64,000 nt of DNA. Source: Thermostichus sp047462415. Lineage in GTDB: Bacteria; Cyanobacteriota; Cyanobacteriia; Thermostichales; Thermostichaceae. This document shows positions 1 through 11,327 of the stretch, piece after piece (position 1 is the first letter of the stretch; each line of letters begins with the position of its first letter). The position numbers were made by a program, and so were the translations under genes. Under the pieces are notes generated by a model. The model ran no database searches, had not been told where the DNA came from, and saw nothing but the letters and a program-made list of their open reading frames with translations. The stretch spans positions 93,166-157,165 of the forward strand of contig NZ_JANSJE010000003.1 of NCBI RefSeq assembly GCF_047462415.1, read 5' to 3'.

Positions 1-1
1 A

Positions 2-1981
2 CTGGCCCAGAAAATTGCCGCCGGCGTCGCAGCCCTGGCCGAGCTGGAGCAACGGCGTCTCTACCAACAGCAGGTGCTGGAAAAAATTCAAGAGCGCCGC
101 CTCTTTGTGCAGAAGCTGCAGGAGCGGCAGCGGGTTCTCCAGCACCAATGGCAACAGGAGGAAGAGCGCTGCCGCCTATTAGAGGCTCCTTGGGAGGCTT
201 TTCCCGTTGGCGATAGCAGGACGGAGTCCTTTCACCCCGAGCGGCTGGATCTCGGGGATCCGGATCGCCCAGATCCTTACAATCCAGAGCAAGAAAGGCA
301 CCACTCCGCCCCTGCCTTAGCGGGGGTGAAGTCGATGGCAGAAGGTGGGGAGGAAGAACACCCAGAATCCGAAGCCACCCCGGAAGCAGCCTTCTCAGAG
401 CAGCCTGCCGCGCCTGCGCCGGCACCGTCCACCCAGGCGTTGGCTGTCCTGGAATCCCACCTTTGGGTTTGCCCCCTCTGCGCCCGTCCGCTCAGCCCGC
501 ACCTGAGGGATGTGGTGCTGCAAAAGCACCGCCAGCGCCAAGAAGAGATTGCCGGCGAGCTCTTTGTGATTCGCGAGCAACTGGCGGTGGCCGACCGGGA
601 GATCGGGCTGCTGCAAGAGGAAGCTCGGCGTCTTGAGCAAGAATTGGCCGCTTGGGATGAGCGTCTGCACCTCCAGGGGCGGCTGCAGCAGCAGTGGGAG
701 GCCGGGCAGGAGCGGCAGCGGCAACTGGAGGCTTGGCGGGCAGAAGCGGCAGAACTGGAGCAAATCCTCAACCAAGAAGCTTATGCCCCAGAGGCGCGGC
801 AGCAGCTTGCCCAGATCCAGCAGGCCCTGCAACACCTGGGCTACGACGAGCGCGAACACGCCCTGCAACGGGGAGAGGTGGAGCGCTGGCGCTGGGCCCT
901 GGGCCGCTCCCACGAGCTGCGCAAAGCCCAGGAGCGCCGAGCCCAGTTGTGTGAACAGATCGCCTCCCTACAAGCGCAACTGGAAGCCCTGCAACAGGCG
1001 GGATCCCCTGACTCGCCGCTGGCAGAACGCCTGGCCCAAATCGAGCAGGCGCTGCACCACCTTGGCTACGACGGATCCCTGCACCAGCAGGTAAAAGCAG
1101 AACTGGCCCAGGCGCAACTGTGGCCGGCCCGCCTGCAGGCCCTCCAAATAGCCCGCCAGGAGCTGCCGGAAGCCACAGCCCGCAGCCAGATCTTGTCCCA
1201 ACGCCTGCAGGAAAGCCGGCAGCACTTTGCCCAGGCCACCCAAGAGCTGGAAGCGCTGCAGCAACAACTGGCGGAGCAGCCTGAGGTCTTGCCCGCCCAC
1301 CTGGAAGGGATCCGCCAAGCTCTGCAGGAGCACCGGCAAGGGCTGGATCAGGTGCTTTCTCAAATCGGGGCGGCCCAACAGCGGCTGCAGCAGGCCCTTG
1401 AACAACAGTCGGAGCGGGCAGAGCTAGAGCGACAACTGCAGCAGGCCCGCCGCCAGCAGCAGGTGTACCAGGAGCTGGCCAACGCCTACGGCCGCAACGG
1501 CATTCCCGCCCTGATCATCGAAAACGTTCTGCCAGAGCTAGAGGCCCAGGCCAACCAGATCCTGGGCCGCCTCACCCAACACCGCCTCCATCTGCGCTTT
1601 GTAACCCAGCGCTCGGGGCGACGCTCGGACAAGCTAATTGAAACCCTCGACATCCTCATCGCCGATCCCCGCGGCACCCGCCCCTACGAGACCTACTCCG
1701 GCGGTGAGGCCTTCCGCATCAACTTCGCCATTCGCCTGGCCCTCTCCCGCCTGCTTACCCAGCGCTCTGGCTCCGACCTGCAAACATTGATCATCGACGA
1801 GGGGTTTGGCTCCCAGGACGCCACCGGGCGGGCCCAGTTGCTGGCGGCCATCAACGCTGTGGCCTCTGACTTTGCCTGCATCCTGGTGATCACCCACATC
1901 CCCAGTCTGCAAGAGGCCTTTCCCCACCGCATCGAGGTGCAGCCCTCCCCCCAGGGATCCCGCCTCTCCATTCGCGGCTAG
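2..1981 (+). CDS. sbcC: SbcC/Rad50-family exonuclease subunit, 3' part (5' end outside window)
   Basis: This is the large ATPase of the SbcCD nuclease, which trims hairpins and double-strand ends during DNA repair. The frame is open from the first bases of the window, so the N-terminal Walker A half lies upstream and only about 659 residues are visible. A zinc-hook motif (VCPLC) sits near residue 155, flanked by long Gln/Glu/Leu/Ala-rich coiled coils. The C-terminal half carries the ABC signature YSGGE and the Walker B/D-loop IIDEGFGSQD, as expected for SbcC. The TAG stop overlaps the stop of the convergent gene in a shared CTAG. The family call is firm; the true start cannot be seen. Confidence 0.93.
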   Translation: MAQKIAAGVAALAELEQRRLYQQQVLEKIQERRLFVQKLQERQRVLQHQWQQEEERCRLLEAPWEAFPVGDSRTESFHPERLDLGDPDRPDPYNPEQERHHSAPALAGVKSMAEGGEEEHPESEATPEAAFSEQPAAPAPAPSTQALAVLESHLWVCPLCARPLSPHLRDVVLQKHRQRQEEIAGELFVIREQLAVADREIGLLQEEARRLEQELAAWDERLHLQGRLQQQWEAGQERQRQLEAWRAEAAELEQILNQEAYAPEARQQLAQIQQALQHLGYDEREHALQRGEVERWRWALGRSHELRKAQERRAQLCEQIASLQAQLEALQQAGSPDSPLAERLAQIEQALHHLGYDGSLHQQVKAELAQAQLWPARLQALQIARQELPEATARSQILSQRLQESRQHFAQATQELEALQQQLAEQPEVLPAHLEGIRQALQEHRQGLDQVLSQIGAAQQRLQQALEQQSERAELERQLQQARRQQQVYQELANAYGRNGIPALIIENVLPELEAQANQILGRLTQHRLHLRFVTQRSGRRSDKLIETLDILIADPRGTRPYETYSGGEAFRINFAIRLALSRLLTQRSGSDLQTLIIDEGFGSQDATGRAQLLAAINAVASDFACILVITHIPSLQEAFPHRIEVQPSPQGSRLSIRG

Positions 1982-2388
1982 TCATTTGGCTGGTCATTTG
2001 AGGAATTGCCGGCCCGGCTCTGGAGCCACTGCTGCAGCAGGGGAATTATAGTCTCGCCAAGCTGGCTCCACTGGCCGGGCTTTTGGGCCGTGGTCAGCAG
2101 CTCCACCCGCTCCCCTCGGATCACCAAAAAGCCCACCGGCTCGATGCGCACCCCGCCCCCCGCTCCGCCAAACAGGCTGGCCGGATCCCGTCCGTTGCTG
2201 CGAAAGCCAAAATGGCCCCCTCCTCCGCCAACGCCAAAATAGAGCGACACGTAGGGGACAATCGTTGTGTCGCCAATGGTAATCGGCTGGCCAAAGGTCT
2301 GTCCCGTCTCCGCCAAAACCGTCAGCTTGCTCAGCACCGCCTCCAGGACGGCTTCCACCTCGAAATCGGAATTGGAATCGGATCCCAT
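1978..2388 (-). CDS. GerW/YtfJ-family (sporulation-protein-like) protein
   Basis: The 136-residue protein resembles the Spore_YtfJ/GerW family, which also occurs in non-sporulating bacteria; its function in cyanobacteria is not established. A helical start (EVEAVLEAVLSKL) is followed by GQPITIGDTTIVPYVSLYFGVGGGGG, a glycine-rich stretch and a C-terminal beta region (GFLVIRGERVELL), which is the family layout. I chose the ATG at 2388 because family members begin close to the helical segment. The same frame runs up to 2472 and would add 28 residues of no recognisable character. No clear Shine-Dalgarno precedes either start. It is convergent with the SbcC gene. Confidence 0.72.
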   Translation of the reverse strand: MGSDSNSDFEVEAVLEAVLSKLTVLAETGQTFGQPITIGDTTIVPYVSLYFGVGGGGGHFGFRSNGRDPASLFGGAGGGVRIEPVGFLVIRGERVELLTTAQKPGQWSQLGETIIPLLQQWLQSRAGNSSNDQPND

Positions 2389-2518
2389 TTGTGACGTTTG
2401 CGTCAATGCTGCAGGCCAGCTCCAGAGGCCACCAGGTGAAGAACCAGATTGACTTGACTGTAGTTGCCTCAAACAAGGTTAAGATACCTTGCCGCCTACC
2501 CAAGTGCTCCGCGCCGCT

Positions 2519-2562
2519 ACCCTCACCCCCAACCCCTCTCCCTCAGGGAGAGGGGAGTTAGG
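2519..2562. repeat. Dispersed GC-rich palindromic repeat, copy 1
   Basis: A CCTCACCCCCAACCCC lead runs into an inverted repeat whose arms are CCCCTCTCCC and GGGAGAGGGG around the loop TCA, a 10-bp stem. Near-identical elements lie at 18021-18087 and 47201-47268, and a diverged one at 15741-15778. It sits in the gap between the YtfJ-like and DUF2973 genes, downstream of the latter. Confidence 0.85.
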
Positions 2563-2671
2563 AATAGTGCTCGGCGCCAGGTGCTTTATCGTAACTTCAT
2601 CCAAGAAAGGCTACTTACCCCCACAACTGACTCGGGCCGACACCGAGAAAGGGGAAGCTCCTGCGCCGCTT

Positions 2672-2938
2672 TTAATCCTCGTCAGGAGAGCCAGAGTAGA
2701 GATCTTCCAGGCGGCTGCGGGCTTCTTCCAGGCTGGTCGAACGAATCACCAACAAGGGCTCTTCCGTCAGGTTGCCTTCTTCATCCAAGAGCTCTGGGTG
2801 GGGCGCCTGTCGGCGAGCCCGACGGGGCGAGGCCTTGCGCTCTTCTTTGCCCAACGTGATGATATTGGCCACCAGGTTACGCAGGGCCACAAAGGCGATG
2901 GCCACGAAAGCGATAAGGTAGAGGATCTGCAGCATCAC
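2672..2938 (-). CDS. Small membrane protein, DUF2973-like
   Basis: An 88-residue protein with one N-terminal membrane segment (about residues 3-28, ILYLIAFVAIAFVALRNLV), a short basic patch (RRARR) and an acidic C-terminal tail. It resembles the cyanobacterium-restricted DUF2973 family, which has no known function. Its start overlaps the stop of the upstream DUF2605-like gene by an ATGA junction, implying translational coupling, and these two families often travel together in cyanobacteria. The assignment is from remembered family appearance, not a search. Confidence 0.72.
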   Translation of the reverse strand: MMLQILYLIAFVAIAFVALRNLVANIITLGKEERKASPRRARRQAPHPELLDEEGNLTEEPLLVIRSTSLEEARSRLEDLYSGSPDED

Positions 2939-3258
2939 GGGTCAGATGAGTCAGAGGAAGGGTGAATTTGGCGGAAGCGACGGCCCAGCTCGGCGCACTC
3001 CATCAGCAGGTGATGCCATTTTGCCATCAGCGCTGGGTCAACGCCAACTTCATTCTCCGACAACTGATAGAGGGCTTCTGCGGCTTGCAATTCTGCTTGG
3101 GCAGCCAAAACCCGCTCCAGAAGGGCCTGCTGCGCCTCTGGGCTAATAAATTCTAGGGTTTCTTCTTGCAAAAAGCGGCGGGAGCGCTCAAACCAGTAGC
3201 GGTAATCTTCCAGTAGGGGCCCCAGAATCTCTCGCAGTAACTTGGCTTTGCTCATCAT
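2935..3258 (-). CDS. DUF2605-like cyanobacterial protein
   Basis: A 107-residue, mostly helical, soluble protein with no catalytic motif I can identify. It resembles the cyanobacterial DUF2605 family. The start at 3258 is supported by a GGAGGG Shine-Dalgarno six bases upstream; the last bases of that site form part of a GGGATCCC octamer. A second ATG follows immediately and could also serve. The stop overlaps the start of the DUF2973-like gene, so the two form a coupled pair. Function is unknown. Confidence 0.72.
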   Translation of the reverse strand: MMSKAKLLREILGPLLEDYRYWFERSRRFLQEETLEFISPEAQQALLERVLAAQAELQAAEALYQLSENEVGVDPALMAKWHHLLMECAELGRRFRQIHPSSDSSDP

Positions 3259-3303
3259 TGGGATCCCTCCGCGCCTGGTTTGCTGAGAGCATCTTAGCTG
3301 AAC

Positions 3304-4803
3304 TTAACCTTCTCCCGCCAGGGATCCCTGGGTGGCCTCCAGGCGGGCTTCCGTCTCCAGCAGCAGGGCTTCCAGCTGGGGCACCAGCTCTAGGGCCTGC
3401 TCTTGCCAGTAGCCCCGCTGGTGGGCTTCCAGCAGCCGCTCGCTCATATCCCGCAGTGCCCAGGGGTTGTGATCCCGCAGAAACTGCTGCACCCGGGGAT
3501 CCAACAGGTAGGCGCGGGCCACCCCGGCGTACATGAAATCGGGCACGGCGTGGGTGGTGACGTCGTAGGCAAAAAGGTAGTCGAGGGTGGCGGCCATCTC
3601 AAAGGCGCCTTTGTAGCCGTGGCGCATTACGCCGGCAATCCACTTGGGGTTGACGACGCGGGCGCGATAGACGCGGTCGATCTCTTCGGCCAGGGTGCGG
3701 ATCTTGGGGTTGTGGGGACGGGCGTGATCCCCGAAGTAGATTTGGGGGTTGCGGCCCTGGAGGGTGCGCACGGCTGCCACCATGCCCCCCTGGAACTGGT
3801 AGTAGTCATCGGAGTCGAGGAGATCGTGCTCGCGGTTATCCTGGTTGTGCAGGACAATTTGCAAGCGGGCCAGTTGCCGCCGCAGAGCTGCGGGGGCCGG
3901 CTCTCCCTCGCCCTCGGCCCGGTAGGCGTAGCCGCTCCAGGTGAGGTAGGCGCGCGCCAGATCCGCCTCGGTTTCCCAGTTTTGCGCCTCGATCAGCCCC
4001 TGCAGCCCGGCTCCGTAGGCCCCTGGTTTGGAGCCAAAGATGCGCAGCCGCGCCCGCTCTGCCGCTTCTGAAGGCGGGATCCCTTGCTCCTGCCAGTACT
4101 GGGTATCGGCCAGCACCTGGGCCCGCAGGGGGTTGTCGGCTTCCGGTTCTTCCAGGGCGGCCACGGCCTGCACAGCCCGGTCGAAGAGGGCAATGAGGTT
4201 GGGAAAAGCATCGCGAAAGAAGCCGGAGATGCGCAGGGTTACGTCCACGCGGGGACGGCCCAAAGCCGCTACAGGCAGGATCTCGATATCCACCACCCGT
4301 CCCCCCTCCCAGCGGGGCCTAACCCCCAAGAGCGCCAGCGCCTCCGCCCAGTCCTCGCCGCCGGTTCTCAGGGTGGCAGTTCCCCAAACGGATAGGCCCA
4401 GGTGGCGGGGATATTCCCCCTGCTCTTGCACGTAGCGCTCCACCACCCGCTCGGCAGCCAGCGAGCCAACTTGCCAGGCAGTGGGGGTAGGAATGGCGCG
4501 GATATCCACCGAGTAGAAGTTGCGCCCGGTGGGCAACACCTCCACCCGGCCCCGCGTGGGGGCGCCGGAAGGGCCGCTGGGCACATAGCCGCCATTGAGC
4601 CCGCGCAGGAGATTTTCCAGCTCCTGGGGCGTTTGCTGCAGGCGGGGGAGCAAGTCCGTCTCGATCCAGCGCAGCACCTGGCTGGCCGCCGGCCCCGGGG
4701 GCGGATCGTAAGGGATCCCCTGTAGCCGCTGGGCAATCCAGAGGCGGGCCTGGGCCTCTAGGGCAGCTACCCCATCTCCGATGCGGCGAAAGTTCTCGCC
4801 CAT
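3304..4803 (-). pseudogene. CobN-type cobaltochelatase, C-terminal fragment
   Basis: The 499 residues match only the C-terminal part of CobN, the large subunit that inserts cobalt during aerobic cobalamin synthesis. Diagnostic stretches are GLNGGYVPSGPSGAPTRG, LPTGRNFYSVD, GLSVWGTATLRTGG, LLGVRP, RVDVTLRISGFFRDAFPN and MRHGYKGAFEM. A normal CobN is over 1,200 residues, so the N-terminal 60% or so is missing. The fragment begins four codons after the TAG stop of transaldolase and in the same frame, with no Shine-Dalgarno of its own. The remaining sequence is uninterrupted and well conserved, so it may be a recent truncation, a domain retained on its own, or one part of a split gene. Confidence 0.8.
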
Positions 4804-4815
4804 AGAGCTGGCTGG

Positions 4816-5994
4816 CTAATTCCTCAAGTAGACGGCTGCCCCTAGGCCGACCAGCATTTCTTCGGGGGTAATTTTGCCATCTTGGTTGGTGTCGAGGGCA
4901 TCGAAGACGCGATCCGCCCCCATCCACTCCTCGCGGGTAATGAAGCCATCTCCATCCAGGTCGTAGATGCGGAAGACATCCTGGGCGGCGTGGGTAATCG
5001 TTTCCTTGGCGCCCTCCAGCTTCTGCAGCCGCTCCGTGAGCAGCCTTTCCAGCACCTCCAGCGCCTTGGAGAAGCCCTGGATCCCTTCTTCCAGCTTTTC
5101 TGAAGCCATGCGGTTTTCCCGGTGCATCTGGTCGAAGGTGGCTCGATCCATCACCAGACGCGGGATGTCCATTTTCTTAGCTTTTTCCGGATCCAGTTTG
5201 CGCTCCAGGTGGCCTTCGGTGTTTTGCAGCTCCGCCAAGAGAACTGGCGAGATGGTAAGCAGATCGCAGCCGGCCAGCTCGATGATTTCCCCAATGTTGC
5301 GGAAGCTGGCGCCCATCACTTCCGTCGGGTAATCGTATTTGCGCAGATAGTTGTAGATCTGGGTTACCGACTGCACGCCCGGATCTTCAGCAGGGGGATA
5401 GCTCTCCCGGCCTGTGTGTTTTTTGTACCAATCCAAGATGCGGCCCACAAAGGGCGAGATGAGGGTTACCCCTGCTTCCGCACAGGCAATGGCCTGGTGC
5501 AGGCCAAACATCAGAGTCAGGTTGCAGTGGATCCCTTCTTTTTCTAAGATCTCGGCGGCGCGGATCCCTTCCCAGGTCGAAGCAATTTTAATCAACACCC
5601 GCTTGGGATTCGCCCCTGCCGCCTTGTAGAGCTCGATGAGGTAGCGGGCCTTGGCTACGGTAGCCTCGGTGTCGTAGGAGAGGCGGGCATCTACCTCGGT
5701 CGAAACCCGACCGGGGATGATGGAGAGAATGCGCACGCCAAAGGCTACCGCCAATTCATCGATGGCGTGGGCCACTACGGTTTTGGTGTCGGCTTTAGAT
5801 CCCAGTTCTTTGCGGGCCTTGAGCAAGGTCTCATCGACAATGCCCTGGTACTGGGGCATTTGGGCGGCTGCTGTGATCAAAGAGGGATTGGTGGTGGCAT
5901 CCTGCGGCTTAAAGGTCTCAATGGCGTTGATATCCCCCGTGTCGGCCACCACGACGGTCATCTCTCGCAACTGCTCCAGCAGGCTCTTGCTCAT
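4816..5994 (-). CDS. tal: Transaldolase with C-terminal EF-hand pair
   Basis: Transaldolase moves a dihydroxyacetone unit between sugar phosphates in the non-oxidative pentose phosphate pathway. The 392-residue product has the class motifs DATTNPSLI near the start and the Schiff-base lysine region RVLIKIASTWEG. After the barrel there are two EF-hand calcium loops, DLDGDGFITREE and DTNQDGKITPEE, an extension typical of cyanobacterial transaldolases. The frame extends further upstream, but the ATG at 5994 is preceded by a strong AGGAGG Shine-Dalgarno and gives the usual MSKSLLEQL start. The stop is followed in frame by a CobN fragment. Confidence 0.95.
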   Translation of the reverse strand: MSKSLLEQLREMTVVVADTGDINAIETFKPQDATTNPSLITAAAQMPQYQGIVDETLLKARKELGSKADTKTVVAHAIDELAVAFGVRILSIIPGRVSTEVDARLSYDTEATVAKARYLIELYKAAGANPKRVLIKIASTWEGIRAAEILEKEGIHCNLTLMFGLHQAIACAEAGVTLISPFVGRILDWYKKHTGRESYPPAEDPGVQSVTQIYNYLRKYDYPTEVMGASFRNIGEIIELAGCDLLTISPVLLAELQNTEGHLERKLDPEKAKKMDIPRLVMDRATFDQMHRENRMASEKLEEGIQGFSKALEVLERLLTERLQKLEGAKETITHAAQDVFRIYDLDGDGFITREEWMGADRVFDALDTNQDGKITPEEMLVGLGAAVYLRN

Positions 5995-6249
5995 ACTCCC
6001 CTCCTTAGCTATCGCGCTTCTGCGACCCAGTCCTAGTGTCGCCCACCCAGGCAAGGGATCCCGGTAGATGTGAGATTGTCTTAATTGTCTGCCCCACCGG
6101 TGTGGGGACAACTCTAAACAACTCACCCGGCAAAAACACTTCCAACTTCTCTAAAAATTTACTGAAGGTTGAAACTTCCTGGTCACGGGGATCAGCATGA
6201 ACCCTGATTGGACAGGCCAGACAGGGCCGAGAGCGACCCTAGAAGCTGC

Positions 6250-7239
6250 CTATCCGGCCTGGCTGCGCAACTGCCGCAGCAGCCGCTCGAACTCTTCCGG
6301 CAGGGGGGCAGTAAACTGCAGCGGCTGGCCAGTGCGCGGGTGGACAAAGGAGAGCTTCCAGGCGTGGAGAGCTTGGCCGCTGAGTTTGACGGGGCTGGTT
6401 TTGCTCTGGGTATAGAGGGGATCCCCGACAATGGGCAGGCGCAGGTGGGCAGCATGCACCCGAATTTGATGGGTGCGGCCGGTCTCCAGTTCAAACTGCA
6501 TCAGGGTGTAGTTGCCCAGGCGCTCCAGCACCTGCCAGTGGGTTACCGCCGCTCGCCCTTGGCCAGAGGGCAAAACCGCCATCTTCTGCCGCTCCACCGG
6601 GTGGCGGCCAATGGGGGCAGAGATCGTGCCTTGGCTCTGGGCTGGCCGGCCAAACACCACCCCTAGGTAGATGCGCCGAGCCGTCTTGGCCTGGATCTGG
6701 GCCTGCAGATGCTGGTGGGCCTGATCGTGTTTGGCAATCACCAGGGCGCCGGTGGTGTCCTTGTCGAGGCGATGGACGATCCCTGGGCGCAGCTCGCCGT
6801 TGATCCCGGAAAGGCGAGGACAGTGGGCCAGCAATGCGTGCACCAGCGTGCCGCTGGCATTTCCAGGAGCAGGATGCACCACCAGACCGCGCGGCTTGTT
6901 GATGACCAGCAGATCCTCATCTTCGTAGAGAATGTCTAAGGGGATCCGCTCCGGCTCCAAAGTTGTAGGGGTGGCTGGCGGGATCCGCACCTCAATCTCA
7001 TCCCCGGCTTGCAGGGGGCGATCCTTATCCAGGCAGGGCCGCCCATTGAGCCAAACCTGGCCCTGGCAAATGAGCTGCTGCAGGCGCGAGCGCGACAGCT
7101 CCGGCAGTTGTTCCGCCAACCCCCGATCCAGCCGCAAGCCCTGCTGTTTTTCCGTCACTCTTACCTGGCGAATTGCTGCCACCGGATCCCTGGGGCCTTC
7201 CATTTGCCCTGTTTCCGCAAACTGCTGCTTTGAAAACAT
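6250..7239 (-). CDS. rluD: RluD-family 23S rRNA pseudouridine synthase
   Basis: RluA/RluD-type enzymes isomerise uridines to pseudouridine in 23S rRNA. An N-terminal S4 RNA-binding domain (LPELSRSRLQQLICQGQVWLNG) precedes the catalytic domain with NKPRGLVVHPAPGN and the active-site motif HRLDKDTTG, whose Asp is the nucleophile. The C-terminal half has the substrate-binding LETGRTHQIRVH. The 329-residue length is normal. Which of the RluA, RluC or RluD activities applies cannot be settled from sequence alone, but the S4 domain and length favour RluD. Confidence 0.92.
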   Translation of the reverse strand: MFSKQQFAETGQMEGPRDPVAAIRQVRVTEKQQGLRLDRGLAEQLPELSRSRLQQLICQGQVWLNGRPCLDKDRPLQAGDEIEVRIPPATPTTLEPERIPLDILYEDEDLLVINKPRGLVVHPAPGNASGTLVHALLAHCPRLSGINGELRPGIVHRLDKDTTGALVIAKHDQAHQHLQAQIQAKTARRIYLGVVFGRPAQSQGTISAPIGRHPVERQKMAVLPSGQGRAAVTHWQVLERLGNYTLMQFELETGRTHQIRVHAAHLRLPIVGDPLYTQSKTSPVKLSGQALHAWKLSFVHPRTGQPLQFTAPLPEEFERLLRQLRSQAG

Positions 7240-7499
7240 TGTGGCAGAGCGGTTACTTTTGCATTAGGTAAAAAAGGGCGAAGATTTGTGGCAGCTCTTT
7301 CAGCTGGATCCTGGCGAGATTGCCTTTGTCTCCTCCCCATCTCAGCCGTCTCTGGGGGCGTTGTGCCGGGATTCTAGCCCCAGGAAAACCCTCAGTACAC
7401 TAGTGGGGGTAGAGCTCCTTGAAGCCAGGCCAGGTCCTGGCGGGAGAAGGTCTTTTTGCAACTATCACGCTTGCTCTGATGGGCACAAGGAGACAAAGC

Positions 7500-9965
<2,466 letters not shown>

Positions 9966-10028
9966 GGGAGTGCGCCGGGATCCCGTCTGCTGGGTTACAA
10001 TCTTCTCTGCTGTGTTGCCACCCCCGCC

Positions 10029-11297
10029 ATGATCCACGAACTCTCCATGCCGGCCCTCAGCTCCACCATGGAAACGGGCAAGATCGTTGCCTGGCTGAAG
10101 AACCCCGGCGACCGGGTGGAGAAAGGGGAAAACATCCTGGTGGTGGAGTCGGACAAAGCAGACATGGATGTGGAGTCCTTCCACAGCGGCATTCTGGCCA
10201 GCATCCTCATCCCAGCCGGGGAATCGGCGCCGGTGGGCGCCCCCATCGCCCTCATTGCCGAAACCGAAGCGGAGCTGGCAGAGGCCCAGGAGAGAGCCAA
10301 GGCCCTCTCTAAGGGTGCTGCGCCGGCGGCTACCCCTAGCGCGGCCTCTGTCCCCACCGTTCAACGGCCAACCCCTGCGCCTGCGGCAAGCCCCCCCTCC
10401 ACGCCCCCAAGTGGCTCCGACGGAGCCGGATCCCAGCGCATCCTGGCTTCCCCACGGGCGAAAAAATTGGCAGAAAGCCTGGGGGTTGACCTGCGCACGG
10501 TGCGCGGCTCCGGCCCTGGTGGGCGCATCGTAGCCGAAGATGTGGGGCGGGCCGCAGCTCAGCCCGCCTCTGCCCCGGCGGCAGCTCCTTCCTCGGTCAC
10601 TCCTCCCCCCGTCTCTGTGCCCCTGGGAGAAGTGGTTCCCCTGAGCACCCTGCAGGCGGCGGTGGTGCGCAACATGAACGCCAGCTTGGGCGTGCCGGTG
10701 TTCCACGTCGGCTACACCATCACCACTGACAGCCTGGATCAGCTTTACCAACAGGTAAAACCCAAAGGGGTAACGCTGACGGCCCTTTTGGTCAAGGCTG
10801 TGGCCGTGACTCTAGAAAAGCACCCCCTCCTCAACGCCAGCTACACCGAAAACGGGATCCATTACAAAGCCGACATCAACATCGCCGTGGCGGTGGCCAT
10901 GGAAGATGGGGGCCTAATTACCCCTGTGCTCAGGCAGGCCAACCGGATCGATCTCTACGAGATCTCCCGCCGCTGGAAGGATCTGGTGGAGCGGGCGCGG
11001 CGCAAGCAACTGCAGCCGGAGGAGTACAACAGCGGCACCTTTACCCTCTCCAACCTGGGCATGTTTGGGGTGGATCGCTTCGACGCCATCCTGCCTCCCA
11101 ACCAGGGATCCATCTTGGCCATTGGTGCTGCTCGCCCCACCGTGGTGGCCACGCCGGAAAAAGCCATCGCCATCCGCTCCCAGATGCAGGTTAACCTCAC
11201 CTGCGACCACCGCGTCATCTACGGTGCCCACGCCGCAGCTTTCTTGCAAGATCTGGCCCAGTTGTTAGAACAAAAGGTGGGATCCCTGACGCTGTAA
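10029..11297 (+). CDS. pdhC: Dihydrolipoamide acetyltransferase, E2 of pyruvate dehydrogenase
   Basis: E2 forms the core of the pyruvate dehydrogenase complex and transfers acetyl groups from lipoate to CoA. An N-terminal lipoyl domain has the modified lysine in VESDKADMDVES. A Pro/Ala-rich linker follows, then a peripheral-subunit-binding domain (ASPRAKKLAESLGVDLRTVRGSGPGGRI), a second linker and the catalytic domain. The catalytic motif reads DHRVIYGAHAA, with Tyr where the usual HxxxDG has Asp; plastid-type E2 proteins share this, as I recall. Total length is 422. The lipoyl synthase gene lies 1.2 kb away, although on the other strand. Confidence 0.93.
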   Translation: MIHELSMPALSSTMETGKIVAWLKNPGDRVEKGENILVVESDKADMDVESFHSGILASILIPAGESAPVGAPIALIAETEAELAEAQERAKALSKGAAPAATPSAASVPTVQRPTPAPAASPPSTPPSGSDGAGSQRILASPRAKKLAESLGVDLRTVRGSGPGGRIVAEDVGRAAAQPASAPAAAPSSVTPPPVSVPLGEVVPLSTLQAAVVRNMNASLGVPVFHVGYTITTDSLDQLYQQVKPKGVTLTALLVKAVAVTLEKHPLLNASYTENGIHYKADINIAVAVAMEDGGLITPVLRQANRIDLYEISRRWKDLVERARRKQLQPEEYNSGTFTLSNLGMFGVDRFDAILPPNQGSILAIGAARPTVVATPEKAIAIRSQMQVNLTCDHRVIYGAHAAAFLQDLAQLLEQKVGSLTL

Positions 11298-11327
11298 CCA
11301 GCCCATCCGCCAATTAGTAGGCAAGAG

